DNA of 9,443 bases from Phycisphaerae bacterium (GCA_029259995.1 JAJDEC010000057.1:1-9443); one strand, 5' to 3'. Shown: positions 1 to 8,106, counted from the first letter of the stretch. A program made the numbers and translations. Notes: generated from the letters alone by a model not told the origin.

Positions 1-179
1 GTCACGACCTGGGACGTGCCCGTCCGTGCCGCCGATCGATAGATATCCGCATCCGTCGAAATCGTCATCGGTCCCGATCCAACCCACAGGCGATATTGCG
101 TGACGCCCGAGCCCGTATTCCATACGAACGTGTAGGACGAACCCGTCAGCGTATCACCGTTTGCCGCCGGACTCGTCAG
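1..179 (-). repeat. Start of a third super-repeat block (Fn3-like module, cut by window edge)
   Basis: This codes for residues 2018-2076. The sequence (LTSPAANGDTLTGSS, TQYRLWVGSG) is the first two-thirds of another Fn3-like module. It aligns base for base with 1261-1439 at an offset of 1,260. At least one more block therefore probably continues beyond the window. Confidence 0.85.
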
Positions 180-3100
180 CGTTGCCTTCTTGGATCCAAC
201 ATTGAAGGCGTTGGACGTCCCGACTGTCAGCCCAGTCATGCCCGTCGTCGGTGTCGCCGTCAACGTCACGCTGTTCTCCGTCGTGTCGTACGTGACGCCG
301 GAAACCGTGACCGAACTTGTGCCGTTGGCGATCGTTCCCGTCAACTGGCCGCCGAGCGTGCCCGTTCCGCTGCCGCGTGCCAGCGTCACTTGCGTCCCGC
401 TCGTCACATTCGCCGGCTGATCCGAACTGTCCAGTGCCTGAACGACAACGTCGAACGCCAGATCCGTTCCCTGGCTTGCAATCGTCGTGAATGCGAGTTT
501 TGTCGGCGTGCGCGTTGTCACGTCGAACGTATTCGAATCCGCTGCCGTCAATCCCGTCATGCCGGATGTCGGTGTCGCCGTAATCTCGGCGCTCGTCCCG
601 GCCAGTGACCACGTCACACCGCTGATCGTCACGGAACCGCCGCCCGGATTGATGACGCCCGTCCGAACGCCCGCGACCGTACCCGTGGCCATGTTGCCGG
701 CCTTCTTCGTCAGCGTAATCGTCGTTGCCTGTGTCGCGACGGCCGGATTGTCATTCGAATCCAGAATGTTAACCACGACGTCAAACCCGACGCCCGTGCC
801 CTGGTCGACAATCGTGTCGATCGACAGCTTGTTCGCCACGCCGCCGTTGACCGTGAACGCGTTCGAATTCACTGCCACCAAAGTGTCGCCGGCCACGCTT
901 GTCGCGCGGACAACCACACCTGTTTCCGCCGTGTCGTAACTGACGCCCGTGATCGTGAAACTGCTTGCTCCGTTCGGAATCGTACCGAACGTCGTGCCGC
1001 CAATGGAACCCGTGCCCGTTTGAACACTCAACGCAACCTGCGTGTCCTGTGTGACCGCTGCCGCATTGCCGATCGCGTCCACAGTTGTCAGCCCGATGGA
1101 GAATGTCGTTCCCGCCGTCTGCGTGCTGATCGAACCCATTTCCAAGTGCGTCGCCACGCCGGCCGTCGCCGCGACGAACGTGTAGTTCGACTGCTCAAAG
1201 ACACTGTTGATGTAGGAGAAGAGTCGCACATAAACCGGCGAACCGTCCGTCGGCAGCCCCGTGACCACCTGCGAAGTGCCCGTCAGCGCCGTCGACAGAT
1301 AGATATCCGCGTCCGCCGCAATCGTCATCGGTCCCGTACCAACCCACAGCCGATACTGCGTCGCGCCCGCACCTGTATTCCAGACGAATGTGTACGACGA
1401 ACCCGTCAGTGTATCGCCGTCGGCCGCGGGGCTGGTCAGCTCCGCCTTCGCCGTCGTCACGTTGAACGTGTTCGATACGCCCGCCGTCAGACCCGTCATG
1501 CCCGTCGTGGCCGAAGCATCGACGGCGATGTTGCTCTCGTATGCGTCGTAAGTCACGCCGCTGATCGTCACGCTGCTCGCGCCGTTCGCGATCGTGCCCG
1601 TCAAGGTGCCGCCGAGCGTCCCCATGCCGGAGTTCAGCGCCAACGTCACCTGTGTCGCACTTGTGACATTCGCCACATTGTCGGATCCGTCAGTCGCCGA
1701 GATAGTGACATCAAACGGCAGGCTTCGACCCTGATTCGGAATGGTCGTGATCGTGAGCTTGGTCGGCACGCGTGTCGCCACGTTGAACGTGTTCGAATCC
1801 GCAACCGTGAGGCCCGTCATGCCCGATGTCGGCGTTGCCCTGATCTCCGCGCCCGTTGCGATCGCACTCCACGTCACACCGCTGATCGTCACGGAGCCGC
1901 TGCCCGGAGCGATGACGCCCGTTCGAATACCGGCAACGGTACCCGAGGCCATGTTGCCGGCCTTCTTTGTCAACGTTATCGTTGTTGACTGAGTCGCCAC
2001 CGACGCGTTGTTCGATGCGTCAAGCATGCTGACAACGACGTCAAATCCGACGCCCGTGCCCTGATCCGCAATGGTCGCAATCGACAGCTTGCTGGCCGCG
2101 CCCCCATTCACCTGGAACGCCGCAGAATTGTCTGAAATGAGTGTGTCGCCGCTCAATCTCGTTGCCTGCAGAACAACTCCGCTCTCCGCTTTGCTGTACT
2201 GAACGCCGCTGATCGAAACGCTGCTCATGCCGCTCGCGATCGTCCCAGTCACGGTTCCCGAAAGCGTCCCCGTGCCCGTCTGTCGACTGAGAGAGACGCG
2301 CGTGTTCTGAGTGACATTGGAAAGCGTGCCCAACGCGTCCGTCGATCGAACAGTCACCGCAAACGGCGTTCCCGCCGATTGCGTGCCGATTGACGCAATA
2401 TCCAGATGCGTCGCCACGCCGGCCGAAGGCGCCGTAAACGTATAGCTGTTCACCTGGAATACGCTGTTGATATAGGAGTGAAGTTTGACGTAAATCGTGC
2501 TTCCGTTAGATGGAATGCCCGTCACTGTCTGCGAGTTGCCCGTCAGCGCCGTCGACAGGTAGATATTGGCATCCGTCGAAGCATTCAGAGGCGACGTACC
2601 GACCCAGAGTCGATACTGCGTGACTTCAGCCCCGTAATTCCATTCGAATGTGACGCTGGTGCTTGTCAGCGTCGCGCCGTCCGTCGGCGAGATGATCGAC
2701 GCCGGTCCGGCCGTAATCGCGAACGCATTGGACGTCGCCGCCGTCAGCGTGGCGCCGCTCGTGGCCGTCGCCGTCAGGACAATCCCACTCTCCGCCGTGT
2801 CGTAGTCAATATTGGAGAAGACAATCTGCTGCTCGCCCGTCGAGACCGTGCCCGTCAGCGTGCCGTACAGATTCCCCGTTCCCGACGAAAGCGTCACTTC
2901 AACAACCGTGTCCTGGGCGACCGACGCCGCTGAATCCAGACTGTCCAGAACGTTGACCGTCACATCAAAGGGCGTGCCGCCCGCGTGATCTGCGATCGTC
3001 GCAATGCTCAACTTCGTCGCGTTTCTCACTTCCGTTGTGAATGCGTTCGAATCGATCGCCGTCAGCGTGTCACCGCCACTCGCCGTTGCCGTCAGTTGAA

Positions 3101-6100
3101 CCCCCGTGTCGGCCGTATCCCAGACCACGCCGGAGATTGTCACACTGCTCGACCCCGTGCCGATGACGCCCGACAGGTTTCCACTGACCGTACCCGACGC
3201 CGAAATCCCCGACTTCTTCGTCAGCGTCACAGTTGTGTTGCTGGAGACCGCCGAAATCTGTCCGAATTCGTCACGCGACGTGACCGTGACGCTGAACGGC
3301 ACGTCAACGCCCTGCGTCCCGAGTGTCGCCATCGCCATTCGATCGGGAGCGCCGGCGGACACCGTGAACGGATTCGAATCTCCATTCGTCAATCCGGAGC
3401 CGGCCGCGCGAACGACGACGCCGGCTTCCGCTGTGTCATACGAAACGCCACTGATCGTAAACGTGCTCGATCCGTTCGAAAGCGTGCCCGTCGTGGTCCC
3501 GCTGAGCGTTCCCGTTCCGACGGATCGTGTCAGCGTGATGAGCGTGTCTCCGCCAACAGGCGATACGTTGCCGTAGGCATCCGTTGTCGACACAACCACA
3601 TCAAATGTCACGCCGGCCTGCTGCGAAGCGATGGATCCGACTGTCAGCAGACTCGCCGACCCGACACCGACATTAAACGTATTCGACGTCGCCGCCGTGA
3701 AGCCCGATGCCGAAGCACGCAGGCGAACACTCGTCCCAATCTTGCTGTACGTCACGCCGCTGATCGTCGCACTTCCTGAACCGCTGAAAATTGTCCCGCT
3801 CACGACACCACCAACAGTTCCCGTGCCGGCGGCAACGCTCAATGTGATCGTCGTGTCGGAAGGCACCGTCGTCGGATTGCCGACGGAGTCCCGTACCGAA
3901 ACGCCGACATTGAACGGACCGTTCGCCACCTGCGGCGAAGCGATCGTCCCCATTTGCAGTACCGATCCCGTGCCCGGAACCACTTCGAATGCATTCGAGA
4001 TCGCAGAAGACAACGAACCGCCGCCTGGTCCTGACGCGACGGCGTTGAACTTGACGCCCGTCTCTGCCGTGTCGTACTGAATTCCCGAGATCGAGACGCT
4101 GCTCTCGCCCGTGTTCAAAACACCTGTGACCGTGCCGCTGAGCGAGCCCGTTCCCGTATTTCGCGAAAGCGTAATCAGCGTCAGCGCCGAAACGCCCGTT
4201 GCATTTCCAAGGCTGTCCTCAACATTGACAACCACACTGAATGACGAGGCCGCCGTCTGATCGGCAATCGTGTCAACCGTCAGTTTCGAAGGCGGGCCCT
4301 GCGCCACACTGAATGCGTTGGAATCCGCCGCCGTCAGCGTGTCACCGCCCGACGCCGTCGCCGTCAACACGACGCCGGCTTCTACCGTGTCGTAGGTAGC
4401 ACCGGAGATCGTCGCACTGCTTGATCCGCTGGCGATCGTCGCATAGACCGTGCCGCCGAGCGTACCCGTCCCTGTTTTCTTCGTAAGCGTGACGCGCGTG
4501 TCCGCCGAGACATTCGCCGGATCGCCGAACACGTCCAGTGCACTCACACCGACGCTGAAGCTGACGCCCGCCTGTTTCGAGGAGACCGTGTCGACCGACA
4601 ACTCGATCGCCGTCCCGGCCCCGTTATCGAAATCAAACGTCATCGTCGATGAGTTGGCGCTGACATTGCTGATCGCAAAATTCGATGCCGTTGCATCCCA
4701 CCAATCGGAACTGGGCGTCGTCGCATCGTTGAACGCCGTCACGCCCGCGCTGTCGTACAAGTCGCCGGCACCGCCGTAATTCGTCAGGCTCTCAAGATGG
4801 AAACTGCCGTCCGCCTGCTCGAGCGATGCCTGATAGTGCATCGCTTCTGTTCGATCCTGATCGTTATTGTCAGCCTGGTTCAGATCAATATGCCAGACCG
4901 CAACGCCGGCATCCGCAAGGCCAGCGTCCCGATCCGTCTTCTGACGATTCTCAACAATGAAGAATTCATTCGCATCGCCCGGATTGACAAACTTGTAAAA
5001 CGTATTCGTTCCCGCAACCAGGCTCAGGCCCGTCCCCGGCGTCGTCAGTAGATTGATGTTCGCCCAACCGGCAATCTCCTTGAGATAGGCGCTGGGCTCC
5101 GGCGGATTCGTGTCGAATGCCGAGTTCGCAAGCGGTCCCATCAGACAGAAATCACCGACACCCGCGGAGTCACCGTCCACGTCGTAGAGATCCGGCCAGT
5201 CCATCAGCAAGTGGCCCGTCTCATGACAGAACGTTCCCAACGTCAACCCGCTGCCGATGTTCGTGATCTGATAGGCCGTGGCCGTCTTGCCGTCCGCCGA
5301 AAAAGTCGGAGACAATGTCCATTGATGCGGCCAGAGTCCCTTGGCAAATCCGAATGTCGGAGTCCCAGCGTAGAACAGGTTAACGGCATCCACGACGCCG
5401 TCGCTGTTCGCGTCATACGCCGAGAAGTCATGCCCGGCTGCCTCGAGTGCTGCCAGCGCTTCCAGCACGAGCTCCCGCGCTTTCGGACCGGCCGCCGTGT
5501 TGTCGTCGTAGTAAGACTTGGTGTTTGTCGCGCGATAGTACGCAGTGGGAACGAAGTTCGTATAAGTCAGATTGCCGTCCGAGACATCGAAGAAATAGTC
5601 CGCGACAGAGCCGTTGTTGCTGTTCCCGGAATAACTCGCCTGATTGAGATAGTTGTCGATTTCGGACGCCGCGACCGTCGCCACTTCGTCGGAGAAGTCA
5701 ACGATCAGCGTCAGCCCGAGCACCGTGCCCGACGACGGCGGTGCAGGCAAAGGCGCCCCCGGCCCGAAATTCAGATTCGCTCGCGTCTGGTCGACGCCGT
5801 CCGCAAATCGCGCCTTGCTCGCCAGCCATTCGTCCCGGATCGCGTTCGGATTGATCGTCAATCCCTGCGTCAGGCCCAGCGATGCCGGGTTGACCGTGCC
5901 GACTCGTTCCCCCGTCGAGACAAACGCCTCGCCGTCCGCTGACACATCCGCGTAGCACATGACGTCCGTATCCGGATCGCGCACGACCGTGTAGCCGTCC
6001 AGCGTCTCCACGATCTGGTAGTATTCGTCACCCCAGATCCGAACGGAGACCATTTCGCCGTCGGGTTGTCGCAGGTCAAACACCTTGCCCCATGCCGGCG

Positions 6101-6230
6101 CCGCCTGAACCTGCGCGGCCGGCATCAGCACCGCAGCTGCCATCAGCGCGACACTGGCAAGAACAACACATCGACGCGCAAAGCCTGCGCTTCCATCTCT
6201 CGATCTAGGTGCGAATACGGAGCGGAACAT
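1..6230 (-). CDS. Giant secreted M6-family metalloprotease with Ig-like/Fn3-like repeat tail (3' end outside window)
   Basis: This is a secreted zinc endopeptidase, read by hand as one open frame of 2,076 codons that leaves the window without a stop. Residues 1-43 are a signal peptide: basic n-region ending ARR, hydrophobic core VVLASVALMAAAVL, and likely cleavage after VQA. Residues 45-110 match the N-terminal region typical of M6 proteins (FDLRQPDGE, WGDEYYQIVETLDGYTV). The catalytic core runs to about residue 540. It holds a calcium-type loop DANSDGVVD (273-281), the zinc motif HETGH (336-340) followed by LLMDWPDLYD, and a downstream GVGDFCLMG ... PSAYLKEIAGW segment characteristic of the family. 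From residue 541 on there are about twelve Ig-like repeats and three Fn3-like modules, rich in Thr, Ser and Gly. The tail probably serves surface display or substrate and matrix binding (inference). Start: ATG 6230 has AGGGGGG 11 nt upstream; an in-frame ATG at 6296 is an alternative. Family assignment is firm; the substrate is unknown. Confidence 0.93.
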   Translation of the reverse strand, partial: MFRSVFAPRSRDGSAGFARRCVVLASVALMAAAVLMPAAQVQAAPAWGKVFDLRQPDGEMVSVRIWGDEYYQIVETLDGYTVVRDPDTDVMCYADVSADGEAFVSTGERVGTVNPASLGLTQGLTINPNAIRDEWLASKARFADGVDQTRANLNFGPGAPLPAPPSSGTVLGLTLIVDFSDEVATVAASEIDNYLNQASYSGNSNNGSVADYFFDVSDGNLTYTNFVPTAYYRATNTKSYYDDNTAAGPKARELVLEALAALEAAGHDFSAYDANSDGVVDAVNLFYAGTPTFGFAKGLWPHQWTLSPTFSADGKTATAYQITNIGSGLTLGTFCHETGHLLMDWPDLYDVDGDSAGVGDFCLMGPLANSAFDTNPPEPSAYLKEIAGWANINLLTTPGTGLSLVAGTNTFYKFVNPGDANEFFIVENRQKTDRDAGLADAGVAVWHIDLNQADNNDQDRTEAMHYQASLEQADGSFHLESLTNYGGAGDLYDSAGVTAFNDATTPSSDWWDATASNFAISNVSANSSTMTFDFDNGAGTAIELSVDTVSSKQAGVSFSVGVSALDVFGDPANVSADTRVTLTKKTGTGTLGGTVYATIASGSSSATISGATYDTVEAGVVLTATASGGDTLTAADSNAFSVAQGPPSKLTVDTIADQTAASSFSVVVNVEDSLGNATGVSALTLITLSRNTGTGSLSGTVTGVLNTGESSVSISGIQYDTAETGVKFNAVASGPGGGSLSSAISNAFEVVPGTGSVLQMGTIASPQVANGPFNVGVSVRDSVGNPTTVPSDTTITLSVAAGTGTVGGVVSGTIFSGSGSATISGVTYSKIGTSVRLRASASGFTAATSNTFNVGVGSASLLTVGSIASQQAGVTFDVVVSTTDAYGNVSPVGGDTLITLTRSVGTGTLSGTTTGTLSNGSSTFTISGVSYDTAEAGVVVRAAGSGLTNGDSNPFTVSAGAPDRMAMATLGTQGVDVPFSVTVTSRDEFGQISAVSSNTTVTLTKKSGISASGTVSGNLSGVIGTGSSSVTISGVVWDTADTGVQLTATASGGDTLTAIDSNAFTTEVRNATKLSIATIADHAGGTPFDVTVNVLDSLDSAASVAQDTVVEVTLSSGTGNLYGTLTGTVSTGEQQIVFSNIDYDTAESGIVLTATATSGATLTAATSNAFAITAGPASIISPTDGATLTSTSVTFEWNYGAEVTQYRLWVGTSPLNASTDANIYLSTALTGNSQTVTGIPSNGSTIYVKLHSYINSVFQVNSYTFTAPSAGVATHLDIASIGTQSAGTPFAVTVRSTDALGTLSNVTQNTRVSLSRQTGTGTLSGTVTGTIASGMSSVSISGVQYSKAESGVVLQATRLSGDTLISDNSAAFQVNGGAASKLSIATIADQGTGVGFDVVVSMLDASNNASVATQSTTITLTKKAGNMASGTVAGIRTGVIAPGSGSVTISGVTWSAIATGAEIRATPTSGMTGLTVADSNTFNVATRVPTKLTITTIPNQGRSLPFDVTISATDGSDNVANVTSATQVTLALNSGMGTLGGTLTGTIANGASSVTISGVTYDAYESNIAVDASATTGMTGLTAGVSNTFNVTTAKAELTSPAADGDTLTGSSYTFVWNTGAGATQYRLWVGTGPMTIAADADIYLSTALTGTSQVVTGLPTDGSPVYVRLFSYINSVFEQSNYTFVAATAGVATHLEMGSISTQTAGTTFSIGLTTVDAIGNAAAVTQDTQVALSVQTGTGSIGGTTFGTIPNGASSFTITGVSYDTAETGVVVRATSVAGDTLVAVNSNAFTVNGGVANKLSIDTIVDQGTGVGFDVVVNILDSNDNPAVATQATTITLTKKAGNMATGTVAGVRTGVINPGGGSVTISGVTWSLAGTSAEITATPTSGMTGLTAADSNTFDVTTRTPTKLAFTTIASQGTDLAFDVVVQALDSSDQPANVTSGTQVTLARGSGTGTLGGQLTGTIANGTSSVTVSGVTYDTTENSVTLTATPTTGMTGLTVGTSNAFNVGSKKATLTSPAANGDTLTGSSYTFVWNTGSGVTQYRLWVGSGPMTISTDADIYRSAARTGTSQVV
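180..1439 (-). repeat. Super-repeat block 2: Fn3-like module plus three Ig-like repeats
   Basis: This codes for residues 1598-2017 and repeats the order of block 1 with the same 1,260-nt period. The Fn3-like module has LTSPAADGDTLTGSS and TQYRLWVGTG. The middle Ig-like repeat is nearly identical to its partner in block 1 around TLTKKAGNMATGTVAG and SGSVTISGVTW-like segments. Conservation of length and order indicates a tandem duplication of a four-domain cassette. Confidence 0.87.
1440..2699 (-). repeat. Super-repeat block 1: Fn3-like module plus three Ig-like repeats
   Basis: This codes for about residues 1178-1597. A 94-residue Fn3-like module (1178-1271; ISPTDGATL..., VTQYRLWVG, YVKLHSYINSVF) is followed by Ig-like repeats of 108, 110 and 108 residues. 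The block is 1,260 nt long and its parts correspond one to one with the following block. The Fn3-like modules resemble the YRLWVG/YVRL-type domains found in large exported proteins. There is one codon of length difference near the start of this Fn3-like copy (PTDG here versus PAADG in block 2). Confidence 0.85.
2700..4610 (-). repeat. Six tandem Ig-like repeats (R1-R6) of the protease tail
   Basis: This segment codes for residues 541-1177 of the protease. It holds six tandem units of about 103-110 residues. Each unit opens with a pattern like SKLTVDTIADQ, followed by F-x-V-x-V-x-x-x-D, then T-x-I/V-T-L-S/T, GTGTLSGT, SS-x-T-I-S-G-V-x-Y-D-T-A-E-x-G-V and SNAF-x-V. The alternating hydrophobic pattern and terminal SNAFxV strand fit bacterial Ig-like beta-sandwich domains. 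The exact Pfam family cannot be fixed by eye. These units are more diverged from one another than the downstream blocks. Confidence 0.85.
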
Positions 6231-6241
6231 AGTACTTGCGG

Positions 6242-6309
6242 CCCCCCTGACTGTGTGAACGTTGGAATCTAGACGCGCGTCGTTCTGAATCGACATCAAA
6301 TAGCCCCTT
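6242..6309 (-). promoter_or_regulatory. Two competing ribosome binding sites for the M6 protease
   Basis: Two in-frame ATGs compete. ATG 6230-6228 has AGGGGGG (6248-6242) 11 nt upstream, giving a 20-residue signal-peptide n-region. ATG 6296-6294 has AAGGGG (6309-6304) 7 nt upstream, which is better spacing but adds 22 residues (MSIQNDARLDS...) before the signal peptide. The next in-frame stop upstream is TGA at 6332-6330. I chose 6230 because it gives the more usual signal peptide, but 6296 is close to equally likely. Confidence 0.5.
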
Positions 6310-6465
6310 GTTGGGACGCCCGAACCGGATCATCGCGCTACTCATCGCAGCGACTTGGTGCACAAATCCGACTCGAACTTCGGTACCGTTGCGTGCGCCC
6401 GACCGTCCGTCTCCCGCGTTGCGGCACTCCATCGCCACGATGCGGTAACGCCACGGCACGGCGCA

Positions 6466-6493
6466 GTGGGGACGAAACAAACCGAGTCCCCAC
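6466..6493. repeat. Inverted repeat GTGGGGAC / GTCCCCAC
   Basis: Perfect 8-bp arms at 6466-6473 and 6486-6493 are separated by a 12-nt A-rich loop. There is no adjacent T-run, so it does not look like an intrinsic terminator. It lies about 240 bp upstream of the protease start and could be an operator or a leader hairpin; function is unknown. Confidence 0.5.
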
Positions 6494-6577
6494 GTCCGTC
6501 CACGTCGGCAAGATCCAACGTTGGGTCTACTTATGAATTGCGGAATGCACTTCAGGCAGGTTCTGCCCGTCCTGTCG

Positions 6578-6595
6578 CGTTGAAGAAAATCAACG
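6578..6595. repeat. Inverted repeat CGTTGA / TCAACG
   Basis: Perfect 6-bp arms (6578-6583, 6590-6595) flank a 6-nt AGAAAA loop. It may be a small operator or chance. Part of the right arm recurs as AATCAACGT 14 bp downstream. Confidence 0.3.
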
Positions 6596-6921
6596 TCCGA
6601 CAATCAACGTGTCACTGACATTGCCGCGTCAGCGAGTTGCGTGGGGCGATAACGAAAAACCGCCAACCGCCATATCAGCCTTGCCACTGCCGTCGCGCCG
6701 CCACGACCGGCAGGAATCAACGCTGCGCATCGGATTTGAGACTTCTGGGACCTTCGGCGCTCCACGAGGCGATGTATGCCCTCAAACAATCCGCCTCCCC
6801 GAATCGGCGAAATGCGCCATGCCGGACTCACGACCCCCTTCCCCGACGCAGGCACCAGAAACGCAGAATTGCCACGTCCCGATATCAATCTCACACAAAC
6901 AAAAAAACACCTGCCGGCCCG

Positions 6922-7019
6922 TTTTGAGAATCGCCGCAACCGATTAGGATACAATCAGGTATCCGGCCGTCCCGCCCCGATGAATGTTCGCGGCCAGATG
7001 CCGTAATATCCTGAATTAC
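6922..7019 (+). promoter_or_regulatory. Candidate promoter region for the kinase-phosphatase operon
   Basis: AT-richer sequence precedes the kinase. Candidate elements are TTTTGA (6922-6927) with TAGGAT (6945-6950) at 17-bp spacing, and an isolated TAATAT (7004-7009) lacking a good -35. The TAATAT sits in a short inverted repeat GTAAT/ATTAC (7003-7019). None matches a consensus well; this is a weak call. Confidence 0.25.
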
Positions 7020-7053
7020 ATAGAGTTACAGGAGAACGCCCACCCCGCTGGCT

Positions 7054-8106
7054 ATGGGATGGACGCAGGAGAGAAGCGACGCCGTGGCCGATTTTGTCGC
7101 CGGTTACAACATCATCAAGAAACTCGGCGATGGTGCGCGCTCTCAGGTCTTTCAAGTCGTGCATCCCGAGACGGGCGAAGTCTTCGCCCTGAAACGCGTG
7201 ACGCGTGATGCCCACGAGGACACGCGATTTCTCGATCAGGCCATCAACGAGCACGATATTTCCGTGCGATTCAATCATTCCTACCTCCGTATTTCCCATG
7301 AGCTGCGTCGCATTCGCAAGATGCTGAAGCTGAACGAGACGCAGACGATCATGGAATATGTCGACGGTACGGGAATGGATCGGGCCCGGCCGAATCGCAT
7401 CGACAAGACCGTCGAGCTCTTTATTCAAGTCGCCGACGGTCTCCATCACATGCACGAGTGCGGATATCTGCATACGGACATCAAGCCCAACAACATTCTT
7501 CTGACCTTCAACGGCGGCATCAAGATCATTGATTTCGGGCAGGCCTGCGAGATCGGGTTTCGCAAACCGCGCATCCAGGGAACGCCCGACTACATCGCAC
7601 CGGAACAGGTCAATCGCAAGACGCTCGGTAAAACGACGGACGTCTTTAATCTCGGCGCGACGCTCTACTGGGCGCTCACGGGCCAGACCTATCCGACAGT
7701 CATCACGAAACAGGGCAAGCGTCAGGATGTTCCCGATCAAACGGCCATTCCGACGCCGGCAAAGCTCAATGCAGAGATTCCGGGCGTCCTGTCGAAACTC
7801 GTGATGGAATGCTGCGAGTATGAGTCATTCCGACGGCCGAAGGATATGATCGAAGTCATCCATCGGCTCGAAGTCGCGCAGGCCGTCGTCATCACGCGGC
7901 TCGATGAGGGATACGATCTCTCGATCGCCGTCACACCGCACGACGAGGCCGAAGTCTCCGGCGGCCAGGACTCCATGGACATGGACGATCTGAACGAGGC
8001 CCACGATCGATACGACTTCTCCGCATTCGACGAAGTCGCCGACAAGGCCGCCGACGCCGCCGCTTTGGATATTGACGACGAAACGGATCCTGGAGAAACG
8101 CGTTGA
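7054..8106 (+). CDS. Soluble Hanks-type serine/threonine protein kinase
   Basis: This 350-residue protein phosphorylates Ser/Thr on target proteins, by family; its targets are unknown. Visible kinase motifs in order are: glycine loop GDGARSQV (25-32), ATP lysine in ALKRV (K47), helix-C glutamate (E66), catalytic loop HTDIKPNN (140-147; D142, K144, N147), DFG (160-162), GTPDYIAPE (176-184), DVFNLG (196-201) and RRP (260-262). All catalytic residues are present, so it should be active. Deviations are HTD instead of HRD (a non-RD kinase) and Ser at the third glycine-loop position. There is no transmembrane segment, so it is probably cytoplasmic. Residues after about 285 form an acidic, probably disordered tail (MDMDDLNEAHDRYDF..., DIDDETDPGE). 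Start: ATG 7054 has GGAG 19 nt upstream, which is too far. GTG 7084 (codon 11) has AGGAGAG well placed and may be the true start. The gene overlaps the phosphatase downstream. Confidence 0.93.
   Translation: MGWTQERSDAVADFVAGYNIIKKLGDGARSQVFQVVHPETGEVFALKRVTRDAHEDTRFLDQAINEHDISVRFNHSYLRISHELRRIRKMLKLNETQTIMEYVDGTGMDRARPNRIDKTVELFIQVADGLHHMHECGYLHTDIKPNNILLTFNGGIKIIDFGQACEIGFRKPRIQGTPDYIAPEQVNRKTLGKTTDVFNLGATLYWALTGQTYPTVITKQGKRQDVPDQTAIPTPAKLNAEIPGVLSKLVMECCEYESFRRPKDMIEVIHRLEVAQAVVITRLDEGYDLSIAVTPHDEAEVSGGQDSMDMDDLNEAHDRYDFSAFDEVADKAADAAALDIDDETDPGETR
7067..7086 (+). promoter_or_regulatory. Ribosome binding site favouring a GTG start for the kinase
   Basis: AGGAGAG at 7067-7073 lies 10 nt before an in-frame GTG (7084-7086) that would begin MADFVAGYNIIKKLGDG. 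That is a typical short lead-in to a bacterial kinase domain. The upstream ATG 7054 has only GGAG at 7031-7034, 19 nt away. Sequence alone does not settle the start. Confidence 0.45.
8092..8106 (+). promoter_or_regulatory. Ribosome binding site and TTGA stop/start overlap between kinase and phosphatase
   Basis: GGAG at 8092-8095 lies 7 nt before the TTG start at 8103-8105. The kinase stop TGA occupies 8104-8106, so the start and stop share bases (TTGA). This arrangement supports translational coupling and explains the non-ATG start. Confidence 0.8.

Larger units (their letters stand above)
6297..7053. other. Divergent intergenic region, no convincing gene
   Basis: This is 757 bp between the divergent protease and kinase genes. 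Short frames here have no recognisable domain, atypical composition and no good ribosome binding site. Visible structure is limited to small inverted repeats (6466-6493, 6555-6567, 6578-6595, 7003-7019), a direct repeat of AATCAACGT (6588-6596 and 6602-6610), and an A-rich patch near 6896-6910. Promoters for both genes should lie here, but I cannot place them with confidence. Confidence 0.6.

Noticed and set aside
1020..1988. Long plus-strand open frames opposite the protease tail (also 2406-2933, 2985-3779, 5211-5942)
   Set aside because: They are Arg/His/Cys-rich shadows of the repeat-bearing minus-strand frame, which has the consistent domain pattern.
6466..6493. Intrinsic terminator
   Set aside because: The stem is good but no T-run follows on either strand, and no gene ends nearby.
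6205..6603. 132-codon minus-strand frame overlapping the protease start
   Set aside because: It has no recognisable domain and is in a different frame from the protease, overlapping both its candidate starts and the n-region of its signal peptide.
6604..6954. 116-codon minus-strand frame (and plus-strand frames at 6609-7006) in the intergenic region
   Set aside because: Composition is unlike the real genes, no ribosome binding site or domain is visible, and several overlapping frames are equally open.
6955..7740. 261-codon minus-strand open frame opposite the kinase N-terminal half
   Set aside because: It is antisense to the kinase glycine loop, catalytic loop and DFG, and has no recognisable domain.
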